64,000 nucleotides of DNA from Achromobacter pulmonis (GTDB lineage Bacteria > Pseudomonadota > Gammaproteobacteria > Burkholderiales > Burkholderiaceae_B). Position 1 is the first letter of the stretch, and every line of letters begins with the position of its first letter. Under the pieces are notes generated by a model. The model did no database searches and was not told the DNA's origin. It saw nothing but the letters and a program-made list of their open reading frames with translations. Location of the stretch: assembly GCF_902859765.1 (NCBI RefSeq), contig NZ_CADIJV010000011.1:81261-145260 (forward strand). Direction: 5' to 3'. This document shows positions 55,926 to 64,000 of the stretch, in pieces. Position numbers and translations under genes: made by a program.

Positions 55926-55929
<4 letters not shown>
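54925..55929 (+). CDS. Peptide ABC transporter ATP-binding protein (DppD-like)
   Basis: 334 residues from MQTQAVEKSPAPAVLD. Walker A GESGSGKS, signature LSGGMRQRVAIAIAL, Walker B VIIADEPTTALD, and a C-terminal oligopeptide-importer domain with a Cys cluster (GCAFRGRCPRASDAC). Stop overlaps the next ATPase by ATGA. Longer in-frame extension upstream lies within the permease gene and is rejected. Confidence 0.93.
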
Positions 55930-56942
<1,013 letters not shown>

Positions 56943-57060
56943 CGCCAATCGGTAACAGCGCTGGACGCGGCCGGCGACGGGCGCGAGAATTTCCCGATAC
57001 CCTGTCATACGACATCCGTTCTCTCGTTTCCGCCTCTATTCTTTCAGCTTATCCACCGCC

Positions 57061-58263
57061 ATGAAAACCCTAGCCGAAATCGAACGCGCCCACGGTGAAC
57101 TGACCGAGCTGCGCCGTGACATCCACGCCCATCCCGAACTGGCCTTCCAGGAAACGCGCACGTCCAACCTGGTGGCCGACCGCCTGCGCCAATGGGGACT
57201 GGAAGTCCATACCGGGCTGGGGAAAACCGGCGTGGTGGGCGTGCTGCGCGCCGGCAGCGGCGGCAAGACCATCGGCCTGCGCGCCGATATGGACGCGCTG
57301 CCCATGCCCGAGCACAATCGCTTCGCCCACAAGTCCACCATCAGCGGCCGCATGCATGGTTGCGGCCATGATGGCCACACCGCGATGCTGCTGGGCGCGG
57401 CGCAGTACCTGTCGACCCATCGCGATTTCGATGGCACCGTGGTGTTCATCTTCCAGCCGGCCGAGGAAGGCGGCAACGCCGGCGCGCGCGCGATGATGCA
57501 GGACGGCCTGTTCGACAGGTTTCCCTGTGACGCGGTGTTCGGCATCCACAATATGCCCGGCATGCCGGTCAATCAGTTCGGCTTTCGCGCGGGGCCGACC
57601 ATGGCGTCGAGCAATCGCTGGGACATCGTCATCAAGGGGGTAGGCGGCCATGCCGCGCAGCCGCACGCGTCGGTCGACCCGATCATCGTCGCCGCCGACA
57701 TGGTGCATGCGCTGCAGACGGTGATTTCGCGCAGCAAGAATCCGCTGGAGCAGGCGGTGCTGTCGATCACGCAGATCCACGCCGGCGATGCCTACAACGT
57801 GATTCCTGGCGAAGCGGTGCTGCGCGGCACGGTGCGCACCTATTCGGTCGAGGTGCTCGACAAGATCGAGCAAGACATGCGCCGCATCGCCACCACCCTG
57901 CCGCAGGTGTACGGGGGCACCGGCACGCTGGACTTCGTGCGCGCCTATCCGCCGCTGGTGAACTGGGAAAAGGAAACCGCGTTTGCCGCGCAGGTGGCCG
58001 AGGACACCTTCGGCGCCGAGAACGTGGTGCGCGACATGCCGCCCTTCATGGGAGCCGAGGACTTCTCGTTCTTCCTGGAGGCGCTTCCGGGCGCCTACCT
58101 GTTCCTGGGCAACGGCGATGGCGACCACCGCATGGAGACTTATCACGGCATGGGGCCGTGCCAGTTGCACAACCCGAACTACGACTTCAACGATGCGCTG
58201 CTGCCGGTGGGCGCGACCTATTGGGTCAAGCTGGTTCAGGCCTATCTGCCAGTGCAGAAATAA
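57061..58263 (+). CDS. M20-family metal-dependent amidohydrolase (hippurate/N-acyl-amino-acid hydrolase type)
   Basis: 400 residues. Metal and catalytic motifs HAHPELAFQE, MHGCGHDGHTAML, FQPAEEGGNAGARAM and MGAEDFSFF are complete. It cleaves amide bonds of N-acylated amino acids or small peptides in the cytoplasm. It lies 118 bases after the importer operon on the same strand, so it may process the imported substrate. Followed by a strong terminator at 58321-58350. Confidence 0.92.
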   Translation: MKTLAEIERAHGELTELRRDIHAHPELAFQETRTSNLVADRLRQWGLEVHTGLGKTGVVGVLRAGSGGKTIGLRADMDALPMPEHNRFAHKSTISGRMHGCGHDGHTAMLLGAAQYLSTHRDFDGTVVFIFQPAEEGGNAGARAMMQDGLFDRFPCDAVFGIHNMPGMPVNQFGFRAGPTMASSNRWDIVIKGVGGHAAQPHASVDPIIVAADMVHALQTVISRSKNPLEQAVLSITQIHAGDAYNVIPGEAVLRGTVRTYSVEVLDKIEQDMRRIATTLPQVYGGTGTLDFVRAYPPLVNWEKETAFAAQVAEDTFGAENVVRDMPPFMGAEDFSFFLEALPGAYLFLGNGDGDHRMETYHGMGPCQLHNPNYDFNDALLPVGATYWVKLVQAYLPVQK

Positions 58264-58320
58264 CGCCGTTCCAAGGTGTTCCGGGCATTCCGGCCTCCTG
58301 TCCGGCAGGAATGCCCCAGC

Positions 58321-58350
58321 AAGCCGCCCGCCTGCGCCCGGGCGGCTTTT
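58321..58350 (+). terminator. Terminator of the peptide-importer/amidohydrolase unit
   Basis: Perfect 10-bp stem (58321-58330 with 58339-58348) with an 8-base loop, followed by a T-rich tail. Confidence 0.88.
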
Positions 58351-58492
58351 CTATATGACGCCAGGCTTTGTCCAAACACCCAGAACTTCGTTTGATATAG
58401 GTTGCGCGCTTTTCATAATGGGTCCTTCCTGATGCATCCGACCGGGCCGCGGCGCCGGGCCGGCTGGTCGCGATCTATCCCCAAGGAATGCC

Positions 58493-58708
58493 ATGCAACT
58501 GTCCTCCGACCTGCGCGAACGACTGATTCGCACCGCCAGCGGTGCCGGCGTGGCATTGGCGCTGGCGCTCGTGGCCCTGGCGTCGCCCACGCCCGCCGTG
58601 GCCGGTGCTGTGCGATCCGGACCTGAATACGGGGAAAGCGGGTTTTCCACAACATGCCCGGGCGGTGCTATCCACAAGGCCAGTGGGATTCCTGTGGATT
58701 GCCTGTGA
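58493..58708 (+). CDS. Possible small secreted protein
   Basis: 71 residues. AAGGA lies seven bases before the ATG, and residues 15-40 look like a signal peptide (VALALALVALASPTPAVA, cleavage near AVAG). The rest resembles no family I recognise. The second half overlaps a cluster of DnaA-box-like motifs, so its reading may be coincidental. Confidence 0.3.
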   Translation: MQLSSDLRERLIRTASGAGVALALALVALASPTPAVAGAVRSGPEYGESGFSTTCPGGAIHKASGIPVDCL

Positions 58709-58758
58709 ATAGCCTGTGGATGAATGGGGATAACTTTTTTCGGCCCAGTTGTGGAAAA
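58643..58758. other. Cluster of seven degenerate DnaA boxes
   Basis: TTATNCACA-like motifs, mostly one mismatch, at 58643 (TTTTCCACA), 58668 (CTATCCACA), 58693 (reverse, two mismatches), 58704 (reverse), 58716 (reverse), 58725 (TGGGGATAA) and 58750 (TGTGGAAAA). Seven in 116 bases is far above chance. It lies in the gap 58264-58924 that otherwise has only the small open frame at 58493. Function unknown. Confidence 0.5.
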
Positions 58759-58853
58759 GTCGCCTGCAGCGGCTTTCGGAGCAAAACGCTGGCGGAAAAA
58801 ACCGGGACCGACGCAAAAAAGCCGTAAAAGCGGCAAAAAAACGCGCAGCCGGC

Positions 58854-58881
58854 AATAAAACGGGCGGCCCAGGGGCCGCCC
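58854..58881 (-). terminator. Terminator of katA
   Basis: Minus strand: a 9-bp GC-only stem (58873-58881 with 58862-58870) with a 2-base loop, then GTTTTATT. Located 44 bases after the katA stop. Confidence 0.8.
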
Positions 58882-58924
58882 ATAGCGTGTTGCGCGGCGT
58901 ATTGGCCGCGCCGGGACGCCGCTT

Positions 58925-60370
58925 CTACAGCTTCAGGCCCAGCGCCTTGGCCACGCCCGCGGCATAGGCCGGATCGGCCTTGCGGAAGTGCTCCAGCTGG
59001 CGGCGCTGGATTTCCTCGGGCACGCCGGCCATATGGCGGCCGATGTTGCCGAACAACTGCTCCTGTTGCGCTGGCGTCATCAGGCGGAACAAGGCGCCCG
59101 GCTGCGAGTAGTAGTCATCGTCCACGCGGTGGTTCCAGCGCGCGGCGGCCTGGCCGTCCAGCGGCAGCGGCGGTTCGCCAGCCGACGGGGTTTCCTGCCA
59201 CTGGCCGGCGCTGTTGGGCTCGTAGTTGAGCGTGCCGCCGGCATTGCCGTCCACGCGCGCCGCGCCGTCGCGGTGGTAGCTGTGGAACGGGCAGCGCGGC
59301 GCGTTCACCGGGATCTGGTGGTGGTTGATGCCCAGGCGGTAGCGGTGCGTATCGCCATAAGAGAACAGCCGGCCCTGCAGCATCTTGTCCGGCGAAAAGT
59401 CGATGCCGGGCACCACGTTGGCGGGCGTGAAGGCGGCCTGCTCGACCTCGGCGAAGTAGTTCTCGGGATTCTTGTTCAGTTCCAGCACGCCCACTTCGAT
59501 CAGCGGGTAATCGCCGTGCGGCCAGACCTTGGTCAGGTCGAACGGGTTGATGTGATAGGTCTCGGCGTCGGCCGCGGGCATGATCTGCACCTTCAGCGTC
59601 CACTTCGGGAAGTTGCCTTGCTCGATGTTGTCGAACAGGTCGCGCTGCGAGCTTTCGCGGTCATGGGCCACCACTTGCGCCGCTTCCTCGTCAGTCAGAC
59701 AGGCGATGCCCTGCTGCGACTTGAAGTGGAACTTCACATAGAAGCGTTCACCCTTGGCGTTGACGAAGCTGAAGGTATGCGAGCCGAAGCCATGCTGCTG
59801 GCGCAGGTTGGCCGGGATGCCGCGATCGCTCATCAGGATGGTGACCTGGTGCAGCGATTCGGGGCTGAGTGACCAGAAATCCCAGGCCGCGGTGGCGCTG
59901 CGCAGGTTGGTCTTGGGATCGCGTTTCTGCGTGTGGATGAAGTCGGGGAATTTGAGCGGGTCGCGGATGAAGAACACCGGGGTGTTGTTGCCCACCAGGT
60001 CCCAGTTGCCTTCGTCGGTGTAGAACTTGATGGCGAAGCCGCGCACGTCGCGCTCGGCGTCGGCCGCGCCGCGTTCGCCGGCCACGGTCGAGAAGCGCAG
60101 GAACAACGGGGTCTGTTTACCGACCTTGGAGAAGATGCTGGCGCGGGTGTACTGCGTGATGTCGTGGGTGACGGTGAAGGTGCCATAGGCGCCCGAACCC
60201 TTGGCATGCACCACGCGTTCGGGAATGCGTTCACGGTCGAAATGGGCCAGCTTTTCTATCAGCCAGAAGTCCTGCAACAGCGCCGGGCCGCGCGGGCCGG
60301 CGGTCAGGGTGTTGTTGTTGTCGGCCACCGGGGCGCCCGAGGCGGTGGTCAGATGCTTCTTGTCGGTCAT
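58925..60370 (-). CDS. katA: Monofunctional catalase
   Basis: 481 residues from [17 protein letters not shown] lies upstream. Distal catalytic His in [11 protein letters not shown], Asn in [10 protein letters not shown] region, and proximal haem Tyr in [14 protein letters not shown]. It breaks hydrogen peroxide into water and oxygen. It is a small-subunit (clade 3-type) catalase. It stands alone with its own promoter and terminator. Confidence 0.97.
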   Translation of the reverse strand: MTDKKHLTTASGAPVADNNNTLTAGPRGPALLQDFWLIEKLAHFDRERIPERVVHAKGSGAYGTFTVTHDITQYTRASIFSKVGKQTPLFLRFSTVAGERGAADAERDVRGFAIKFYTDEGNWDLVGNNTPVFFIRDPLKFPDFIHTQKRDPKTNLRSATAAWDFWSLSPESLHQVTILMSDRGIPANLRQQHGFGSHTFSFVNAKGERFYVKFHFKSQQGIACLTDEEAAQVVAHDRESSQRDLFDNIEQGNFPKWTLKVQIMPAADAETYHINPFDLTKVWPHGDYPLIEVGVLELNKNPENYFAEVEQAAFTPANVVPGIDFSPDKMLQGRLFSYGDTHRYRLGINHHQIPVNAPRCPFHSYHRDGAARVDGNAGGTLNYEPNSAGQWQETPSAGEPPLPLDGQAAARWNHRVDDDYYSQPGALFRLMTPAQQEQLFGNIGRHMAGVPEEIQRRQLEHFRKADPAYAAGVAKALGLKL

Positions 60371-60478
60371 GGCACACACTCCCTACGTAATTCCTGGAAT
60401 GCGCGGCGCCTCAGGGGCCGCGCAACGTGATCGGATACCGCTCCGTATCATTGCCGGCCGGAGGGATATCTCCGACAC

Positions 60479-60507
60479 ATCATAGGGGTCATCGTTTGCA
60501 GTGTGAA
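60479..60507 (-). promoter_or_regulatory. katA promoter
   Basis: Minus strand: -35 TTCACA (60502-60507) and -10 TATGAT (60479-60484), 17-base spacing; both hexamers match five of six consensus bases. The leader would be about 100 bases. Confidence 0.65.
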
Positions 60508-60544
60508 GTTGATTGATTGACCAAATTCAATTGAAAATAACTAT
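60508..60544 (-). promoter_or_regulatory. Possible OxyR binding region upstream of katA
   Basis: Immediately upstream of the -35, the minus strand begins ATAG-N7-CAAT, two quarter-sites in OxyR spacing (ATAG-N7-CTAT). The following two quarter-sites match poorly. Position fits a class of OxyR-activated promoters. The assignment is tentative. Confidence 0.35.
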
Positions 60545-60595
60545 GACGAACGCGACTTGACCCGCATCGCCGACAAATCGCGCTGAAACACGGAC

Positions 60596-60622
60596 AAAAA
60601 AAACCGGCCCCTGAGGGCCGGC
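60596..60622 (-). terminator. Terminator of yidC
   Basis: Minus strand: an 8-bp stem (60615-60622 with 60603-60610) with a 4-base loop, followed by eight T (60596-60603). It lies 23 bases after the yidC stop. Confidence 0.9.
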
Positions 60623-60644
60623 TTTTCATTGCGCGAGCAGAAGG

Positions 60645-62333
60645 TCAGCGATTGGCCGCGGCTTCCGTCTTGCGCTGCATGGCGCGGGTGATGGACCATT
60701 GCTGGGCGATCGACAGCGTGTTGTTGACGCACCAGTAGAGCACCAGGCCGGCCGGGAAGAAGAACATCATCCCGCCGAACACCAGCGGCATGATCATCAT
60801 GACCTTGGCCTGGACGGGGTCCGGGGGCGTCGGGTTCAGCTTGATCTGCAGGAACATGGTGGCCATCATGATGGCGGGCAGAATGAAGTACGGGTCGCGG
60901 ATCGACAGGTCGTGCACCCACAGGATCCACGGCGCGCCGCGCATTTCCACGCTGGCCAGCAGCACCCAGTACAGCGAGATGAACACCGGGATCTGCACCA
61001 CCATCGGCAGGCAGCCGCCCAGCGGGTTGATCTTCTCGGTGCGGTACATCTCCATCATGGCCGCGTTGAGCTTCTGTTTGTCGTCGCCGTACTTTTCCTT
61101 CAGGGCCTGCAGGCGCGGGGCGACCTGCTTCATGCGGGCCATGGAGCGGTAGCTGGCGGCGGCCAGGGGGTAGAACAGCGCCTTGATGAGCACGGTCAGG
61201 GCGACGATGGTCCAACCCCAGTTGCCCAGGATCGAATGCAGCCAGGTCATCAGCTTGAACAGCGGCTTGGCGATGATGGTCAGCCAGCCGTAGTCCACCA
61301 CCAGTTCCAGGCCGGGGGCGAGCGCCGCCATGGCCTTCTGGTCCTGCGGACCGACCCACAGATGCGAATCGACGCGGGCGGAGGCGCCCGGGGCGATATC
61401 GCCCACGGCTTCGATGGTGCGGGCGGCGTACAGGTTCTTCTGCACTTCCAGCACTTCGTTGTTGCGCGGCTTGCCTTGCGGCGGCACCCAGGCGGTGGCG
61501 AAGTAGTGCTGCACCACGGCGATCCAGCCGTTATCGGCCTGCTTGATGTAGTTGGCCTTCTTCTTCTCGATGTCGGCGAAGGTCATCTTCTGGAACTTGT
61601 CCTGTTCCGAGTAGACGGCGATGCCGGTGAAGGTGTGATAGAAGCTGGAGGTGTCGGCCGGGTCGTTGCCGTCGCGCTCGAGCTGCAAGTACAGCGCGGG
61701 CGTCACGGGGGCGCTGCCGACGTTGGCCAGGTCGTGGCGCACGTCGATGTCGTAGCGGCCGCGATGCAGGGTGAAGGTCTTGGTGACCTTGACGCCGCCC
61801 GATTCCGCCTCGAAAGTCACCACCAGGCTGTCGCCGGTCATCTGGCGCTCGGTCGAGACCACGCGGAACGGCGTCTGGTGGGTCGGGAAGCTCTGGCCAT
61901 TGGGAGCGCCGACCACGCCGGTCTGGGCCACGTAGTTCAGGCCGGCGGAGCGATCGAGCAGCACGGTGGGCTTGTCGGGATGGCCGGTGGCCGGGTACTT
62001 CAGCAGCTCGGCGCGCACCAGTTGGGCGCCCAGCGTGTCGAAGGTCAGGCGCAGCACGTCGGTGGTGACGACCACCTCTTCCGAGCGCGTCGGCGCCGGC
62101 GTGGCGGCTCCCGGCACCGTGGAAGGCGCGGCCGCGGCGCTGGCGGCCGGGGCGTTGGGCACCGAAGGCGACGCGTTGTTCGCGGCGGCCGGCGTGCCGT
62201 TGGCGTTCGTGCTGGCCGTGGGCGTGGGGCCCCCGAACAACGACGGTTTGCCGTTATGGATCTGCCAGTTGTTCCAAAGGAGCAACAGCGAGAAGGAGAA
62301 AATCATCCAGAGGACGGTTCGTCGGATATCCAT
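60645..62333 (-). CDS. yidC: Membrane protein insertase YidC
   Basis: 562 residues. N-terminal transmembrane segment MDIRRTVLWMIFSFSLLLLW, a large periplasmic domain (about 50-360), and a C-terminal five-helix core with LNAAMMEMYRTEKINPLGGCLPM and the conserved positively charged groove. It inserts proteins into the inner membrane with or without SecYEG. Fourth gene of the rpmH-rnpA-yidD-yidC block, with its own strong terminator. mnmE, which normally follows, is about 9 kb away here. Confidence 0.97.
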   Translation of the reverse strand: MDIRRTVLWMIFSFSLLLLWNNWQIHNGKPSLFGGPTPTASTNANGTPAAANNASPSVPNAPAASAAAAPSTVPGAATPAPTRSEEVVVTTDVLRLTFDTLGAQLVRAELLKYPATGHPDKPTVLLDRSAGLNYVAQTGVVGAPNGQSFPTHQTPFRVVSTERQMTGDSLVVTFEAESGGVKVTKTFTLHRGRYDIDVRHDLANVGSAPVTPALYLQLERDGNDPADTSSFYHTFTGIAVYSEQDKFQKMTFADIEKKKANYIKQADNGWIAVVQHYFATAWVPPQGKPRNNEVLEVQKNLYAARTIEAVGDIAPGASARVDSHLWVGPQDQKAMAALAPGLELVVDYGWLTIIAKPLFKLMTWLHSILGNWGWTIVALTVLIKALFYPLAAASYRSMARMKQVAPRLQALKEKYGDDKQKLNAAMMEMYRTEKINPLGGCLPMVVQIPVFISLYWVLLASVEMRGAPWILWVHDLSIRDPYFILPAIMMATMFLQIKLNPTPPDPVQAKVMMIMPLVFGGMMFFFPAGLVLYWCVNNTLSIAQQWSITRAMQRKTEAAANR

Positions 62334-62381
62334 GGTGCCTACTGAAGTGAATACGGGCCAGCAAAGCCCGCCAGTTTAGCG

Positions 62382-62705
62382 TCAATCATGCTCGGTGCGG
62401 TGGCCATGGGAACAGCAGGCACCGCCATTGGTTCCCTTGGCCGGGGGAACGGGGTCCCAGCCGCCGGGCGACCAGGGATGGCAACGGCCGATCCGGCGCA
62501 GCATCAGCCAGAAGCCGCGCCAGGGGCCGTGGCGATCAATGGCTTCGATCGCGTAAGCCGAGCAGGTCGGGGTGAAGCGGCACTGCCGGCCGATCCAGGG
62601 GCTCAGGAAAAACCTGTAGAACCGGATCGGGGCAATGAGGATGGCGGCCCCCACGGAACGCCCGCGTCGCGGGCGGTCTGCCTGCCGGGGGGCGGGCCCA
62701 TTCAT
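62382..62705 (-). CDS. yidD: Membrane protein insertion efficiency factor YidD
   Basis: 107 residues. The core [30 protein letters not shown] is unmistakable. The N-terminal membrane-associated helix is short, with a Cys/His-rich C-terminal tail. It starts overlapping the rnpA stop by four bases (ATGA). Confidence 0.95.
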   Translation of the reverse strand: MNGPAPRQADRPRRGRSVGAAILIAPIRFYRFFLSPWIGRQCRFTPTCSAYAIEAIDRHGPWRGFWLMLRRIGRCHPWSPGGWDPVPPAKGTNGGACCSHGHRTEHD

Positions 62706-63073
62706 CGCGCTATCCGCTCGAAGTGAGCGTCCGCTTCGGCCCGGGCCGCCTGTTTCAGGGCGGTGAGCGTGGCGGGCGCCACTTTACTGTGCAGCCGCAC
62801 GACGTAATCTTTTGCCGGCAGCCCCAGCCGCCGTTGGCGGAACGCTTCGCGGATGACCCGCTTGAGGGCGTTGCGCGTGGTGGCGTGGGCGGCAAAGCGC
62901 TTGGCGATCACCAGGCCCAGGCGGGCACAGGCGTCCTGGCCGGGGGGCAGATCGTTGGAAGCGGCGCTCACAACGAAAAACGCCCCTCGGGCAAGACGCC
63001 GGCCTTTGAGGGCGGCGGCGAACTCGGAGGGGCGATGCAGCCGCGCCTCCGGCGGAAGCGTGGCGCGCGGCAT
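62702..63073 (-). CDS. rnpA: Ribonuclease P protein component
   Basis: 123 residues. The RNR motif lies in [18 protein letters not shown], and the aromatic/basic N-terminus is in the usual place. It assists RNase P RNA in tRNA 5' maturation. Between rpmH and yidD in the universal order. Confidence 0.96.
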   Translation of the reverse strand: MPRATLPPEARLHRPSEFAAALKGRRLARGAFFVVSAASNDLPPGQDACARLGLVIAKRFAAHATTRNALKRVIREAFRQRRLGLPAKDYVVRLHSKVAPATLTALKQAARAEADAHFERIAR

Positions 63074-63119
63074 GGACTGCGGGTCAGGCGTGGGTCTGGC
63101 GTCTGCGCGAAGGCAAGAC

Positions 63120-63254
63120 TTAGACGGCCAGACGCTTGCGGCCCTTGGCGCGGCGGGCGTTCAGGATGGCGCGGCCAGCGCGGGTCTTCATGCGCACGCG
63201 GAAACCATGGGTGCGCTTGCGGCGGGTAACGGAAGGTTGGTAGGTGCGTTTCAT
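63120..63254 (-). CDS. rpmH: 50S ribosomal protein L34
   Basis: 44 residues, [19 protein letters not shown] then [18 protein letters not shown]. The short family length fixes the start at 63254; the longer in-frame extension upstream is not real. Divergent from dnaA across a 412-base gap. Confidence 0.98.
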   Translation of the reverse strand: MKRTYQPSVTRRKRTHGFRVRMKTRAGRAILNARRAKGRKRLAV

Positions 63255-63666
63255 GGACGATCCACAAAAAGAACAAAAGTCAGAAGGGACCTGCCCGGAG
63301 GGTTCCTGGTCGCAAATCCGGTAGCGGGTATCTAGTAAGCGTTTCGCTGTGAATCGCACGTGACATGCGGATTCACTGGCAAAGACAGGCTTGTAGACGG
63401 GGCTCTGGTCCGGGTAATCCCCGGGCGACCTATTCAGCAAGGCACAGTGTCGGGGCGGGGTAAGTGTAACCATTACCCTGTTACCCGTGCGAATCTGGGC
63501 CTTCTGCGAAACCTTCTGACAGACAGAATTCGGAAAAGCCCACCATTTCAGCAAGTTTTCCCTGTCTTGTCAAACAGTTAAGCAGCGGCCCTGTGCAGGC
63601 TCATGCCCTACCCTGTGGATAACCCGCGCTCAGGCAAGGTAGAATCGAGGTTTGAATAAGAGCGAC
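63255..63666. other. rpmH-dnaA intergenic region, second origin candidate
   Basis: 412 bases without a gene. Holds one perfect DnaA box (63614-63622), a candidate rpmH promoter on the minus strand (TTGACA 63568-63573, 17-base gap, TGAAAT 63545-63550) and the dnaA promoter. This is the oriC position in Pseudomonas-type chromosomes, but the box count here is low. Confidence 0.5.
63614..63645 (+). promoter_or_regulatory. dnaA promoter with DnaA box
   Basis: TAGAAT (63640-63645) is a -10 candidate; the perfect reverse DnaA box TGTGGATAA (63614-63622) covers the -35 position. DnaA bound here would block its own promoter, the usual autoregulation. Confidence 0.65.
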
Positions 63667-64000
63667 ATGAAAGAATTCTGGCAGACCTGCGTCAGTCGTC
63701 TTGAGCAGGAACTCCCCCCCCAACAAATCAGCGCGTGGATACGACCGCTGGTCCCGCTTGCGTATGACGAAACGCAGGCGGTGCTGCGCGTTGCCGCCCC
63801 CAACCGGTTCAAGCTGGACTGGGTGCGCAAGAACTTCTCCCACCAGATCGAAGCGTTGGCCGCGGAGTGGTTCGAGCGTCCGGTACAGGTCCTGTTCGAA
63901 TTGCCCACGCAGGGCGCCACGCCGCGCATGCCGGTGGCGCCGGTGCGCGCGCAGCCGCCCGTGCCGACCGCGCCTTCGGCCGCCGCGCCCATGGGCGGCG
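63667..64000 (+). CDS. dnaA: Chromosomal replication initiator protein DnaA (N-terminal part)
   Basis: Starts with MKEFWQTCVSRLEQELPPQQ and runs off the window after 111 codons. Domain I (about 1-85, DnaB/DiaA interaction) is complete; the proline/alanine-rich linker (domain II) begins. The ATPase and box-binding domains are outside. A run of eight C (63714-63721) lies inside codons 16-19 in frame. DnaA opens oriC and is encoded divergently from rpmH. Confidence 0.97.
   Translation, partial: MKEFWQTCVSRLEQELPPQQISAWIRPLVPLAYDETQAVLRVAAPNRFKLDWVRKNFSHQIEALAAEWFERPVQVLFELPTQGATPRMPVAPVRAQPPVPTAPSAAAPMGG

Noticed and set aside
63714-63721. C8 tract in dnaA as a phase switch
   Set aside because: It is in frame in the expected ELPPQQ sequence, and switching off an essential gene would be lethal.

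Overview
The window looks like a high-GC betaproteobacterium of the family Alcaligenaceae, most probably Bordetella or a close relative such as Achromobacter. The reasons are a run of near-identical Bordetella-type core proteins (RpoB, RpoC, EF-Tu), an orphan Bug/TctC-type solute receptor of the kind greatly expanded in Bordetella, a complete tripartite tricarboxylate transporter next to a two-component system, and the arrangement mnmG-rsmG-parA-parB. Species cannot be fixed from sequence reading alone. The window spans the origin end of the chromosome.

Left part (0-14 kb, all minus strand): a classic transcription/translation block, read right to left as tRNA-Tyr, tRNA-Gly, tRNA-Thr, tuf, tRNA-Trp, secE, nusG, rplK, rplA, rplJ, rplL, rpoB, rpoC, ending in a bidirectional terminator. 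A near-consensus promoter sits just before tRNA-Tyr; an L10-type leader precedes rplJ; two strong hairpins lie between rplL and rpoB.

14-31 kb is accessory metabolism. A first cluster has an iron-type alcohol dehydrogenase, an aldehyde dehydrogenase, a glutamine-synthetase-like ligase and a HisN-like phosphatase, divergent from an FbpA/PhnS-like ABC importer and a DeoR-family regulator. A second has a thiol-dioxygenase-like cupin, a cystathionine-lyase-like PLP enzyme, a four-domain rhodanese and an orphan Bug receptor, divergent from a LysR regulator.

29-38 kb is the segregation/replication region: mnmG-rsmG-parA-GNAT-parB-asparaginase in one tightly overlapping operon, preceded by about 2.5 kb without genes. 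That gap holds eight parS-like sites and, further out, at least four perfect DnaA boxes. 38-51 kb carries a cold-shock gene, an AbrB-family membrane protein, a methionine-type aminotransferase, a tctCBA transporter operon with its tctDE-type sensor pair, a ClC channel, a low-GC transglutaminase-like gene interrupted at a run of eight C, and mnmE.

51-64 kb has a complete dipeptide/oligopeptide ABC operon with an M20 amidohydrolase, a cluster of degenerate DnaA boxes, a clade-3-type catalase with a plausible promoter, and the yidC-yidD-rnpA-rpmH block divergent from the start of dnaA, which runs off the window.

Most noteworthy are the parS/DnaA-box landscape, with two competing origin candidates and a third cluster of weak boxes; a possibly phase-variable transglutaminase-like protein; and two uncharacterised catabolic clusters, one for an organosulfur compound and one possibly for a phosphorylated amino-alcohol.
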